Below are positions 1-7,772 of a stretch of DNA of 64,000 nt, piece after piece. The notes under the pieces were generated by a model that worked only from the letters and a program-made list of their open reading frames with translations, searched no databases and was not told the DNA's origin. Each line of letters begins with the position of its first letter. Within the stretch, counting starts at the first letter, position 1. Source of the stretch: Caballeronia peredens (GTDB lineage: Bacteria; Pseudomonadota; Gammaproteobacteria; Burkholderiales; Burkholderiaceae); assembly GCA_001544595.2 (NCBI GenBank), contig FCOH02000006.1, forward strand, positions 62,001-126,000, read 5' to 3'. The position numbers were made by a program, and so were the translations under genes.

Positions 1-772
1 GCCAGCTTGCCGAGACAGACGCCCCAGATCTGGCGGAATCGCAACAGTTTCCAGGCGTGATCCCAGCGAAACGCCGCGACTTCGCCGGAGCGGGCGTTCG
101 CCACGCCGCCGCCGTCGCGAATGTAGTCGAGCTCGGTCTGATTCGCGAGCCGGCTTTGCGCCGGTTCACGGTATGCAAAAAACCAGACGACCGCCCACGC
201 AATCCCGAGCAGTCCCGAGACCATGAACACCGCGCGCCAGCCATACGTCGACGCGATATAGAACTCGATCGGCGTCAGGAATGCGGTGCCGACATACACG
301 CCCATCGAGCACACGCTGCCGGCAACGCCGCGCTCGCGCTGAGGAAACCAGGCGGTCGCGACCTTGTTGTTGGCGGGGAACGCAGGCGCTTCCGCCGCGC
401 CGACACCGAAGCGCAAGCCGAACAGCGACGCGAAGCCGCCCGCGAAGGTCTGCAGCGTCGTGAGCAAAGACCATCCGGCAAGGCATACGCCATAGGTGAT
501 CCGCGTGCCGAAGCGGTCGAGGAAATATCGCCCGGCAGCGTCGCGAGCGCGAACGCCCAGGAGAACGCGGAGAACAACACGCCCATCATGACCGGGCTCA
601 CGCTGAACTCCTTCGCGATCTGCGGCGCCACCACCGACATGTTCGTGCGGTCCAGATAATTGATGATCGTGCCGATGAACACGAGCCCCAGCATCCACCA
701 TCGCGCATGCGTGCTGCGTCGCGCATGAACGTAGCTACCCGCGACAGCGCTCGCGCTTGCCTCGTTTTCCAT
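1..772 (-). pseudogene. MFS transporter (ACS/sugar-acid type), frameshifted and cut by the window edge
   Basis: This encodes the N-terminal half of a major facilitator carrier of the anion:cation symporter family, which usually imports sugar acids or aromatic acids. The start at 772 follows AAGGAGA. Residues 25-45 form TM1 and include INYLDRTNMS, typical of the family. The frame then breaks near 529-531: before it the protein reads FALATLPG, and in the next frame it continues FLDRFGTRITYGVCLAGW and on through AEAPAFPANNK and YGWRAVFMVSGLLG to the left edge. Restoring one G (GGCGA to GGCGGA) gives the expected LPGGYFLDRFGTR. It lies 40 bp downstream of the dehydrogenase gene and probably shares its transcript. 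It is either a true pseudogene or a one-base sequence error. Confidence 0.85.
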
Positions 773-812
773 GATGTCGTCTCCTTGATCTATGTCTCTT
801 CGCGTCGGCGCT

Positions 813-1889
813 TTACGCAAGCACGGCGTCGTCCACCTTCAATTGCGCGGCCCTGGCGCGCAACGCGGCCACGGTCTTCGACTCAAGCGTCACGCCTTCG
901 AGTCGGTGCCGCGCGATGTTGCGCGACGCCTGCTCGCCCGGAAGACGCACGGGCGAGCCGGGATCGACGGGTGCATTCGCATGGCAGCGCTCCGCCAGAA
1001 AGTCCATCTGCGCGATGGCCGCTTCGCTGCCTGCGAACATGGCCGGATCGATGAGTTGCAGATAGACGCTCGCGCCCCAGCGCGTGGGCGCGTCGCGTCG
1101 GCCGAACCCCGACAGTCCCTGCGTCAGCGCTTCGACCATCAGCGCAAGACCGAAGCCTTTGTGCCCAGCCTCCTCGCCGCCGAGCAGCATCAGGCTGCCG
1201 CGCTCGCCGTCGCCTTCGAGCATGCGCGGATCGCGCGTCGGACGCCCTTGCGAGTCCAGTAGCCACGCATGCTCGAACAACTCGCCCGCGGCGGCTTTCT
1301 GGCGCGTCATGGAGACGGTCGTCAGCGACGCGCAGGTATCGATCAGCACCGGAAAATGCGAGGTCGGGAAGGCGAACGCGAACGGGTTGGGGCTCAGCAA
1401 TCCTTCCCTGCCGCCGAACGGCGCGACGGCCTTCGTATGCGGCCCGGACGACGCGATCATCGCGTAGTAGCCGCGATCGGTCGCCTGTTTCGCGAGCGCA
1501 GCGAGACAGCCGATGTGATGGCTGCGTCGCATCGAGAACGTGAACACACCGTGCTCACAAACGCGCTCGAAACCGAGGGACAATGCGCGCTGCATGAGCC
1601 ACAGTCCCGGCAAATAGTCGCCGTCCCATACGAGCGTCGCGCCCGTGTCGCGGATGGTCTCCGGCACGCCCGTCGCGCGCATGCCGCCCTTCGCGAGTTC
1701 GTCGAGATAGGCGGGACATTGCGCGAGGCCGTGCGTCGAGCGGCCCATCATGTCGGTGAGCACGAGCAGATCGGCCACGCACGAGGCCTTCTCCTCGTCC
1801 ATGCCGGCGGCGTTGAAGAGGCGAGCCGCGAAGGTCGCGAGCGCGTCGTGCGGACGCCGGATCGTGGCGGGGATATCGTTGAGGTTCAT
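813..1889 (-). CDS. Ldh/malate dehydrogenase family NAD(P)-dependent oxidoreductase (COG2055)
   Basis: A 358-residue member of the malate/L-lactate dehydrogenase (YlbC/YiaK-like) family. These enzymes reduce 2-oxo acids or imino acids with NAD(P)H. Family signatures are visible: STHGLAQCPAYLDEL near residue 60, the RRSHHIGC segment carrying the catalytic histidine, SPNPFAFAFPT, and the late GHKGFGLALMVEAL helix. I chose the ATG at 1889 (MNLNDIPATIRRPHDAL) because it gives the usual family length and leaves a 98-bp divergent promoter region before the LysR gene; the open frame continues upstream to 1985. It probably forms an operon with the downstream MFS gene under that LysR regulator. The substrate cannot be told; 2-oxo sugar acids or delta-1-piperideine-2-carboxylate are possible. 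Confidence 0.85.
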   Translation of the reverse strand: MNLNDIPATIRRPHDALATFAARLFNAAGMDEEKASCVADLLVLTDMMGRSTHGLAQCPAYLDELAKGGMRATGVPETIRDTGATLVWDGDYLPGLWLMQRALSLGFERVCEHGVFTFSMRRSHHIGCLAALAKQATDRGYYAMIASSGPHTKAVAPFGGREGLLSPNPFAFAFPTSHFPVLIDTCASLTTVSMTRQKAAAGELFEHAWLLDSQGRPTRDPRMLEGDGERGSLMLLGGEEAGHKGFGLALMVEALTQGLSGFGRRDAPTRWGASVYLQLIDPAMFAGSEAAIAQMDFLAERCHANAPVDPGSPVRLPGEQASRNIARHRLEGVTLESKTVAALRARAAQLKVDDAVLA

Positions 1890-1937
1890 GTCGTTCGGGA
1901 GCGTCGTGTCAGTGAAAGCAAGCGTAGCGTTCGCGAC

Positions 1938-1975
1938 TGATACCCGATAGGCTGGCGGCTGCATCAGTTGATACC
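1938..1975. promoter_or_regulatory. Direct TGATACC repeats in the divergent dehydrogenase/LysR promoter
   Basis: TGATACC occurs at 1938-1944 and again at 1969-1975, a spacing of 31 bp or about three helical turns. Both copies sit inside the short region between the dehydrogenase start and the LysR start. The position suits LysR dimer sites, but the assignment is inference. Confidence 0.35.
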
Positions 1976-1987
1976 TATTGCGCATCG

Positions 1988-2893
1988 ATGGTCACGCTCG
2001 CTCAGCTCCGCTGCTTTCTCGCCGTCGTCGATGAGATGAACTATCGGCGCGCGGCCGAACGTCTGAACATGACGCAACCGCCGCTCACGCGGCAGATTCA
2101 GGCGCTGGAACACGCGCTCGGCACGCCGCTTTTTCATCGCGGCGCGCGCGCGATTCGACTCACGCCCGCAGGCGCGGCCTTCGCGCGTTCGGCGCGGCGC
2201 ATCGTCGCGCAGACGAACGACGCCGTGCTCGACGCGCGCCGCATCGCGGCAGGCGATTCCGGCTCGCTCACCATCGCGTTCACGGCTGCGTCGAGTTATG
2301 TGTTCTTGCCGCGTTTCGTCGCGCTGTTGCGTCGCGAGATGCCGGAGGTGTCGCTGACATTGCGCGAGATGAGCTCGCCGCAACAACTGATCGCATTGCG
2401 CGACGAACAGATCGACATGGGCCTGTCGCGTCCGCCGATCATTCAGCCGGGCGTCGCGTCGATGCGTGTCTTTCGCGAGCCGTTATGCGCGATCGTGCCG
2501 CTCACGCATCGACTGGCATCGCGAGAAACGATCGCCTTGCACGATCTCGAAGGCGAGAGCTTCATCACGTATCCGCCTGTCGAGGGCGTGTATTTTCACG
2601 GACTGATCACCGGCGTGCTGCATGCCATGGGCGTCACGGTCGCCGAGACGCAGCACGTCACGCAGACGCATTCGATACTCGCGCTCGTCGGCGCGGGACT
2701 GGGCGTGGCGCTCGTGCCGCAGTCGGCCCAGCGCGTGAGATTTCCCGATGTCGCGTTCAAGCCGCTCACGGGTCTTGAGGAAGTCACTGCAGATTTGTTG
2801 CTCGCGTGGCGCACACGGTCCGACAACCCCGCATGCGCCGCAGCGATACAACAGGTCACGCGGGCGCTTGCCGATCCCGCGTGGCTCTCGTGA
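1988..2893 (+). CDS. LysR-family transcriptional regulator
   Basis: A 301-residue LysR regulator. The N-terminal winged helix-turn-helix is plain (LRCFLAVVDEMNYRRAAERL, then MTQPPLTRQIQALEHALG), followed by a linker helix and a periplasmic-binding-like effector domain from about residue 90 to the end (GSLTIAFTAASSYVFLPRF). The EMNYRRAAERLNMTQPPL style is common among regulators of aromatic and organic acid catabolism. It is divergent from the dehydrogenase/MFS pair, which it probably controls in response to a substrate or intermediate. The gene ends 10 bp before the convergent ABC binding-protein gene. Confidence 0.92.
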   Translation: MVTLAQLRCFLAVVDEMNYRRAAERLNMTQPPLTRQIQALEHALGTPLFHRGARAIRLTPAGAAFARSARRIVAQTNDAVLDARRIAAGDSGSLTIAFTAASSYVFLPRFVALLRREMPEVSLTLREMSSPQQLIALRDEQIDMGLSRPPIIQPGVASMRVFREPLCAIVPLTHRLASRETIALHDLEGESFITYPPVEGVYFHGLITGVLHAMGVTVAETQHVTQTHSILALVGAGLGVALVPQSAQRVRFPDVAFKPLTGLEEVTADLLLAWRTRSDNPACAAAIQQVTRALADPAWLS

Positions 2894-2903
2894 AGCCCGA
2901 CGC

Positions 2904-3701
2904 TTACGCGCCCTTGCGCACGGTATCCGGCAGATCGCGGCCGTGGTACTTCTTGTAGATTGTGTTGAGGTTGCCGCTCTTCATGTTCGTGCTGACCCAG
3001 TTGTTGACCCATTCCTTCAGGCGCGGCTGGTCCTTGTTCATCGCAATGCCGAGATCGAAGTTCTTTTGCTCGAACTTCATCTCGATGTTCCGTTGCGGCG
3101 CGCGATGCTGCATCTCCTGCAGATTCGACGGCGTGCTCGAGAAGACATCGATCTGACCGGTGACCATCGACGTGATGAGCGTCGCGTCGTCTTCATAGCG
3201 CTGAATCTGCGCACCCTTCGCTTGTTGCGTCGTGAGCGTATCGTTCACCGTGGCGCGCGTGAGGCCGATCGTCTTGCCGTCGAGGTCCGCATAGTCCTTC
3301 ACCTTGATCGTCTTGACGCCGCCGACGATGATCGTGATCACCGCATACGGCACCGAGAAATCGACAACCTTGGCGCGCTCCGGCGTGATCGACAAGTCGG
3401 CGATGACGAGATCCGCGCGCTTCGCCTGCAACGTCGGAATGCGCGCGGCGTTGGTGATCTGCACGAGCTCCAGCTTCACGCCGAGATCCTTCGCGAGCGC
3501 GGCGGCGGTATCGACATCCGATCCCGCTGGCTTCAGGTTTTCGTCCGCATAGCTGAAGAGCGGCGTGCCCATGGCGATCGCGACGCGCACGACGCCTGCC
3601 TTCTTGATGTCGTCAAGTTGGTCGGCCATTGCGCTGTGCATCGCGCCGGCCAGCATCAGGGTTGCAACGGCTGCGCGTGCGATGAGTTTCTTTGCTTTCA
3701 A
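2904..3701 (-). CDS. Amino acid ABC transporter substrate-binding protein (family 3)
   Basis: A 265-residue periplasmic binding protein. Residues 1-26 are a signal peptide (KKLIARAAVATLMLAGAM, ending AMA). The mature protein has the SBP_bac_3 fold: DDIKKAGVVRVAI, SDVDTAAALAKDLGV, the ADLVIADLSITPERAKVVDFS signature, and IYKKYHGRDLP at the end. Such proteins deliver polar amino acids or related compounds to a two-permease importer, encoded just upstream on the same strand. The start appears to be TTG at 3701, with GGAGA about 7 bases before it; no ATG fits as well. It is last in transcription order in the four-gene operon. The substrate is unknown. Confidence 0.92.
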   Translation of the reverse strand: MKAKKLIARAAVATLMLAGAMHSAMADQLDDIKKAGVVRVAIAMGTPLFSYADENLKPAGSDVDTAAALAKDLGVKLELVQITNAARIPTLQAKRADLVIADLSITPERAKVVDFSVPYAVITIIVGGVKTIKVKDYADLDGKTIGLTRATVNDTLTTQQAKGAQIQRYEDDATLITSMVTGQIDVFSSTPSNLQEMQHRAPQRNIEMKFEQKNFDLGIAMNKDQPRLKEWVNNWVSTNMKSGNLNTIYKKYHGRDLPDTVRKGA

Positions 3702-3752
3702 GTGATGTCTCCGTCGTTATTGATAATGTTGCATGGATTGATGTTGCGGATA

Positions 3753-4481
3753 TCAAAGTCCGTTATCGAGGAATGCGCGCAGTTCGGGCGTGCGCGGCGC
3801 ATCGAGCATGCTGCCGTCGCCGACTTCCCACACCTTGCCCTGATGCATGTAGATGATGCGATCCGCCACGCGCTTGGCAAACGCCATCTCGTGCGTGACG
3901 AGCAGCATCGTCATGCCGTCCGCCGCGAGGTCTTCCATCACGCGCAGCACTTCGCCCGTCAGTTGCGGATCGAGCGCGGACGTCACTTCGTCGAACAGCA
4001 TGACCTTCGGCGACATCGCAAGCGAGCGCGCAATCGCCACGCGCTGCTGCTGTCCGCCTGACAATTGCTCGGGATACGCGTCGGCCTTCTGACCGAGACC
4101 GACCTGTTCGAGCACGTTCATCGCGATGCGCCGCGCTTCGTCGCGCGAGAGCTTCTTCACGTGACGCAGCGCGAGCATGATGTTCTCTTCCACCGTCAGA
4201 TGCGGAAAGAGGTTGTAGCTCTGAAACACGATGCCCACTTCACGCCGCAACAGATGCAGATCGACCTTGGGATCGTCGACGCGAATGCCACACACTTCGA
4301 TCTGGCCTTGATCGATCGTCTCCAGGCGGTCGAGGCAGCGCAGCGCCGTGCTCTTGCCGGAACCGCTCGCGCCGATCACGGCGATCATCTCGCCCTTGTT
4401 GACTTCGAACGACACGCCCTTCAGAACGTGATTGGAGCCGAAGCTCTTGTGAATATCGCCGACCTTAACGATTGCTGACAT
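3753..4481 (-). CDS. Amino acid ABC transporter ATP-binding protein (GlnQ/HisP type)
   Basis: A 242-residue ATPase of the polar amino acid transport family. It shows Walker A GASGSGKSTALRCL, the Q-loop VFQSYNLFPHLTV, the signature LSGGQQQRVAIARSLA, Walker B VMLFDEVTSALDP and the H-loop LLVTHEMAFA. It is nearly full length for the family. It energises uptake with the two permeases encoded upstream; its start overlaps the end of the preceding permease gene by 17 bp, which indicates translational coupling. The binding-protein gene follows 51 bp downstream. The amino acid specificity cannot be read from the ATPase. Confidence 0.95.
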   Translation of the reverse strand: MSAIVKVGDIHKSFGSNHVLKGVSFEVNKGEMIAVIGASGSGKSTALRCLDRLETIDQGQIEVCGIRVDDPKVDLHLLRREVGIVFQSYNLFPHLTVEENIMLALRHVKKLSRDEARRIAMNVLEQVGLGQKADAYPEQLSGGQQQRVAIARSLAMSPKVMLFDEVTSALDPQLTGEVLRVMEDLAADGMTMLLVTHEMAFAKRVADRIIYMHQGKVWEVGDGSMLDAPRTPELRAFLDNGL

Positions 4482-5118
4482 TGAGCTTGTTCTCCATCGA
4501 TTGGCTCCAGCGCGAAAGCGGATAGCACAGGACGAAATAGAAAGCGCCGACCAGTCCGAAGATGAGGAACGGCTGGAAAATCGAGTTGTTGATAATCTGA
4601 CCCGCGCGCGTCAGTTCGATGAAACCGATCACCGAGGCAAGCGACGTCATCTTGATGAGCTGCACGAGAAAACCGACGGTCGGCGGCAATGCGAGGCGCA
4701 TCGCCTGCGGGATGATGACGAGGCGCAGAGTCTGCCAGCGCGACAGCGACAGACACTCCGACGCTTCCCATTGCGGCTTGGGCATCGCTTCGATACAGCC
4801 GCGCCAGATATCGCCGAGATAGGCGCTCGAATAGACCATCAGCGCCATGCCCGCCGCGACGAGCGCAGGAACCTGATAGCCATACACCGACAAGCCGAAG
4901 TACACGATGAACAGAAGGATCAGCAGCGGTATGCCCTGAATCGCTTCGATATAGACAAGCGCCACGCGCGCGAGCCAAGTCCGCGTCGAGATGCGCGCGA
5001 GCATCACGCCGAAACCGCCGATGCCGCCCAGCACGAATGCGAGCGCGGAAAGCGCCAGCGTCCAGCCGATCGATTGCACCAGATAGATCAGGTGCGAAGT
5101 CGTGAATCCGCCGCTCAT
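4465..5118 (-). CDS. Amino acid ABC transporter permease
   Basis: A 217-residue inner-membrane permease of the HisMQ/GlnP type. TM helices are evident near residues 15-35, 55-75, 85-100 and 185-205. The EAA loop is present as WEASECLSLSRWQTLRLVIIPQA, preceded by EAIQGIPLLILLFIVYFGLS. The ATG at 5118 is chosen because it gives the ATGA overlap (4 bp) with the stop of the upstream permease gene; the frame stays open further upstream only as a shadow of that gene. It pairs with the permease at 5115-5861 to form the membrane channel. Confidence 0.92.
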   Translation of the reverse strand: MSGGFTTSHLIYLVQSIGWTLALSALAFVLGGIGGFGVMLARISTRTWLARVALVYIEAIQGIPLLILLFIVYFGLSVYGYQVPALVAAGMALMVYSSAYLGDIWRGCIEAMPKPQWEASECLSLSRWQTLRLVIIPQAMRLALPPTVGFLVQLIKMTSLASVIGFIELTRAGQIINNSIFQPFLIFGLVGAFYFVLCYPLSRWSQSMENKLNVSNR

Positions 5119-5861
5119 GCCGCACCTCCGGGAATGACCGTATCGATGCGCTGCGGATCGGGCGGCGTCTTGCCCGCGCGTTTGGCGGCGAGTCGAATCG
5201 CGCGGCGGCGCTTGAAGAGATGCTCGCCCACCGCCCACGCAACGAGCTTGATGATCAGCGACAGCACGAGATACAGCGCCGCCACGACGATATAGGTTTC
5301 GAGCGAGCGGAAGGTATCGGACTGCACCGTGTTGGCGACCGCGGTGAGTTCTTCCGCCGATATCTGCGACGCGATCGCCGAGGCCTGCATCATCAGCAGG
5401 AACTGACTCGTCAACGAGGGATAAACCTTTTCGATGGACGGCTGCAGCATCACATGCCAGCCGATGCGCCACTTGGACAGCCCGAGGCATTCCGCCGCCT
5501 CGATCTGCCCGCGTGGCACCGATTCCAGACCGGCCCGAATGATTTCGGCTGCATAGGCGCCGATGTTGATCGTCATCGCGAGCGCGGCGGCCGCGAAGGT
5601 CGGCATGCGCAAGCCGATGCTCGCAAGCCCGAAATACAGCAGAAAGATCTGCACGAGAAACGGCGTGTTGCGCACCGCCTCGATATAGACGATGCACACC
5701 CGCGTGAGCACAGGCACCTTCGCGCGCTTCGCGAACGCGACGAGCATGCCGAGGATCAGGCCGAAGAACACGGCCACGCACGTCATCTTGAGCGTGAGCC
5801 ACGCGCCCAGCAGGAATGTCGGCCAGTAGGGAATCAGCGGTGAGAAATCTAGAGAAAACAT
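5115..5861 (-). CDS. Amino acid ABC transporter permease, first gene of the operon
   Basis: A 248-residue permease homologous to the one downstream. It contains EAVRNTPFLVQIFLLYFGLA and the EAA-type loop IEAAECLGLSKWRIGWHVML, plus a long C-terminal cytoplasmic tail rich in arginine. The start at 5861 (MFSLDFSPLIPYWP) is preferred over a longer frame beginning at 5909, because the family usually begins just before the first helix. It opens the importer operon 5861 to 2904. The 100 bp upstream carries inverted repeats that may be a regulator site. The nearest upstream gene on this strand is a uronate dehydrogenase, so partial co-transcription with it is possible. Confidence 0.9.
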   Translation of the reverse strand: MFSLDFSPLIPYWPTFLLGAWLTLKMTCVAVFFGLILGMLVAFAKRAKVPVLTRVCIVYIEAVRNTPFLVQIFLLYFGLASIGLRMPTFAAAALAMTINIGAYAAEIIRAGLESVPRGQIEAAECLGLSKWRIGWHVMLQPSIEKVYPSLTSQFLLMMQASAIASQISAEELTAVANTVQSDTFRSLETYIVVAALYLVLSLIIKLVAWAVGEHLFKRRRAIRLAAKRAGKTPPDPQRIDTVIPGGAA

Positions 5862-5935
5862 GGCGGCAAATGTCCCTGTGAGGTTGGGCGCCTTACTCGG
5901 TACAACCAAAGCTGGATGTATGACGACATACTACG

Positions 5936-5949
5936 AATATCGTGATATT
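5936..5949. promoter_or_regulatory. Inverted repeat AATATC-GT-GATATT upstream of the ABC operon
   Basis: A perfect 6-bp inverted repeat with a 2-base centre. It lies in the 102-bp gap between the uronate dehydrogenase stop and the first permease start, beside a second inverted repeat GTATG-ACGA-CATAC at 5918-5931. The position is consistent with an operator for the importer operon; the regulator is not known. Confidence 0.4.
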
Positions 5950-5963
5950 GCATGTTGCATGCA

Positions 5964-6809
5964 TTAAACCGGGTCGAAGGGGCCGGTCGTGGTGAAAGCG
6001 CCGCCCTGGAGCACGGCGACCGGGTCGGTCGGCGCGGGCGGCGGCGTCGCTTCGATTCGTTCGCGGAACTGCTCGGACGAGTCGCGCGGCACGAAGCCCA
6101 GATGCGCGGCGCAGCGGTTATCCCACCATGTGTGAGCGTTGGCGGACATGCCGAACACGATCGTATGGCCGACCTTCGGCGTGAACAGGCTGCGGCGCAG
6201 CAGGTCGTGGAAATCGTCGTGGCTCATCCAGCTCGCCATCATGCGGCGGTCCTTGGGCTCCGGAAACACCGAGCCGATGCGGATGCTCACGGTCTCGATG
6301 CCGTAGCGGTCGAAATAGAGCTGCGCCATGTCCTCGCCGAACGACTTCGACAGGCCGTAGTAGCCATCGGGGCGCTTGCGCGCCGTGGCGTCGATTCGTT
6401 CGTCCTGCCGATAGAAGCCCGTCACGTGATTCGAGCTCGCGAACACGACGCGCTTCACGCCCTGGCGACGCGCTGCTTCGTAGAGATTGAACACGCCCTT
6501 GATGTTGGCTTCGAGAATTTCCTCGAACGGACGCTCGACCGAAACGCCGCCGAGATGGACGATCGCATCGCAGCCGCTCGCGAGCGCACCGACGGCCTGG
6601 CGGTCCGCGAGATCGCACGGGACGATTTCTTCGTGAGGCGCGGCGTCGCTCGTCAATGTGCCGGGAAGATCGGAAATGCGCACGCGCCGCGCGAATTCGG
6701 CGACGCGATGCCGGATCGCCTGCCCGATTCCGCCAGCGGCGCCCGTCAGCAGCAAGCGATCGAATTGCGCGACGTCATCGGAAGACGGCGCGCCGTTGTC
6801 TTGTTCCAT
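5964..6809 (-). CDS. udh: Uronate dehydrogenase (NAD-dependent), copy 1
   Basis: A 281-residue extended-SDR enzyme that oxidises D-galacturonate or D-glucuronate to the aldaro-lactone with NAD+. The Rossmann motif LLLTGAAGGIGQAI is at residues 20-33, followed by CDAIVHLGGVSVERPFEEIL, VVFASSNHVTGFY and the catalytic YGLSKSFGEDMAQLYFDRYG, with Tyr and Lys spaced as YxxxK. The C-terminal WWDNRCAAHLGFVP is characteristic of uronate dehydrogenases. The ATG at 6809 follows AGGAG by about nine bases. It is divergent from a GntR regulator. A second homologue lies at 10256-11086. The two differ throughout, so this is an old paralogue or a separate acquisition. Confidence 0.85.
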   Translation of the reverse strand: MEQDNGAPSSDDVAQFDRLLLTGAAGGIGQAIRHRVAEFARRVRISDLPGTLTSDAAPHEEIVPCDLADRQAVGALASGCDAIVHLGGVSVERPFEEILEANIKGVFNLYEAARRQGVKRVVFASSNHVTGFYRQDERIDATARKRPDGYYGLSKSFGEDMAQLYFDRYGIETVSIRIGSVFPEPKDRRMMASWMSHDDFHDLLRRSLFTPKVGHTIVFGMSANAHTWWDNRCAAHLGFVPRDSSEQFRERIEATPPPAPTDPVAVLQGGAFTTTGPFDPV

Positions 6810-6918
6810 CAATCATGTCTCCTGCGATATCGGCTAGGGATTACCCTGCACGCATCTTCTTGTACGTTGTCATATCACTGCATGACGCATATCATCATTT
6901 ACCGACCGATTTGTCAAT

Positions 6919-7704
6919 GTGTGTAAAACCCATTCCAACGAGAACGCCGTGACGCTATCGCCTGCTCATCCCTCCGACACCTTCTCCGCCGCTTCGCCGG
7001 GCGCGCGCCGCAGCCTCACATCGCAATTGGTCGATGCGTTGCGTGCGCAAATCGATTCGAAGGAACTGAACGCCGGCAGCCGGCTCGCGACCGAGGCCGA
7101 GATGGTGCAGCGCTTCGGCGTGAGCCGCACCGTCGTGCGCGAGGCGCTATCGCGCCTGCAGGCGGCGGGGCTCGTGGAGACGCGTCATGGCATCGGCACG
7201 TTCGTGTGCGAGGCGGGCGCGGCGACGCTCCTGCAACTCGATCCCGCCGATATGGCCGGCTCCATCGACGCGCTCGCCATCCTCGAATTGCGCATCAGTC
7301 TGGAGACCGAATGCGCGGGACTCGCGGCGTTGCGCTGCGATCGCTCGCGGCTCGCGACCATGCGCGCCGCGCTCGCCGATTTCGCACGGAGCGTCGATCA
7401 GGCAGCCGATACGGTGTCGCCCGATTTGCGCTTTCACATGGAGATTGCGCACGCGACCGGCAATCGCTATTTCGTCGAAATCATGGAGCATCTCGGCACG
7501 CGGATGATTCCGCGCACGCGCATCACGGCTACGCCGATTCCGCGCGATCAATACGCCGAGTATCTGATGCGGGTGAATCGCGAGCATGAACAGATCGCGG
7601 ATGCCATCGAGCGCGGCGACGCCGACTCGGCGCGCACCGCGATGCGGCTGCATCTGATCAACAGCCGGGAGAGATTGCGCCGCGCGCAGGCGTCGTCCGA
7701 GTGA
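6919..7704 (+). CDS. GntR-family regulator, FadR/FCD subfamily
   Basis: A 261-residue regulator with an N-terminal winged HTH (SLTSQLVDALRAQIDSKEL, then RFGVSRTVVREALSRLQAAG, and RHGIGTFV) and a C-terminal FCD effector domain from about residue 100. The FCD metal or ligand histidines are visible in DLRFHMEIAHATGNRYF and in the late NREHEQIADAIERGD and LHLINSRERL. FCD regulators typically bind sugar acids or organic acids. It is divergent from uronate dehydrogenase copy 1 and convergent with an MFS sugar-acid carrier, so it probably governs uronate or aldarate genes. A GTG at 6949 is an alternative start that would remove ten residues. Confidence 0.88.
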   Translation: MCKTHSNENAVTLSPAHPSDTFSAASPGARRSLTSQLVDALRAQIDSKELNAGSRLATEAEMVQRFGVSRTVVREALSRLQAAGLVETRHGIGTFVCEAGAATLLQLDPADMAGSIDALAILELRISLETECAGLAALRCDRSRLATMRAALADFARSVDQAADTVSPDLRFHMEIAHATGNRYFVEIMEHLGTRMIPRTRITATPIPRDQYAEYLMRVNREHEQIADAIERGDADSARTAMRLHLINSRERLRRAQASSE

Positions 7705-7723
7705 CGTCGCAGCGGACGAACGC

Positions 7724-7756
7724 GAGAGGGATCGCCGCACGTGCACGATCCCTCTC
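7724..7756. terminator. Stem-loop between convergent genes
   Basis: An 11-bp perfect stem (GAGAGGGATCG / CGATCCCTCTC) with an 11-base loop lies between the gntR stop and the stop of the convergent MFS gene. No clear T-run follows on either strand, so it is a probable bidirectional terminator rather than a textbook one. Confidence 0.5.
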
Positions 7757-7772
7757 GTCCAACTGAGGCGCC

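Noticed and set aside
2748..4061. A 437-codon plus-strand frame over the ABC binding-protein and ATPase genes
   Set aside because: It is Arg/His-rich shadow sequence opposite genes with clear motifs.
5119..5802. N-terminal extension of the second ABC permease frame to 5802
   Set aside because: The upstream part lies wholly inside the other permease gene in another frame; the ATG at 5118 with an ATGA overlap explains the operon.
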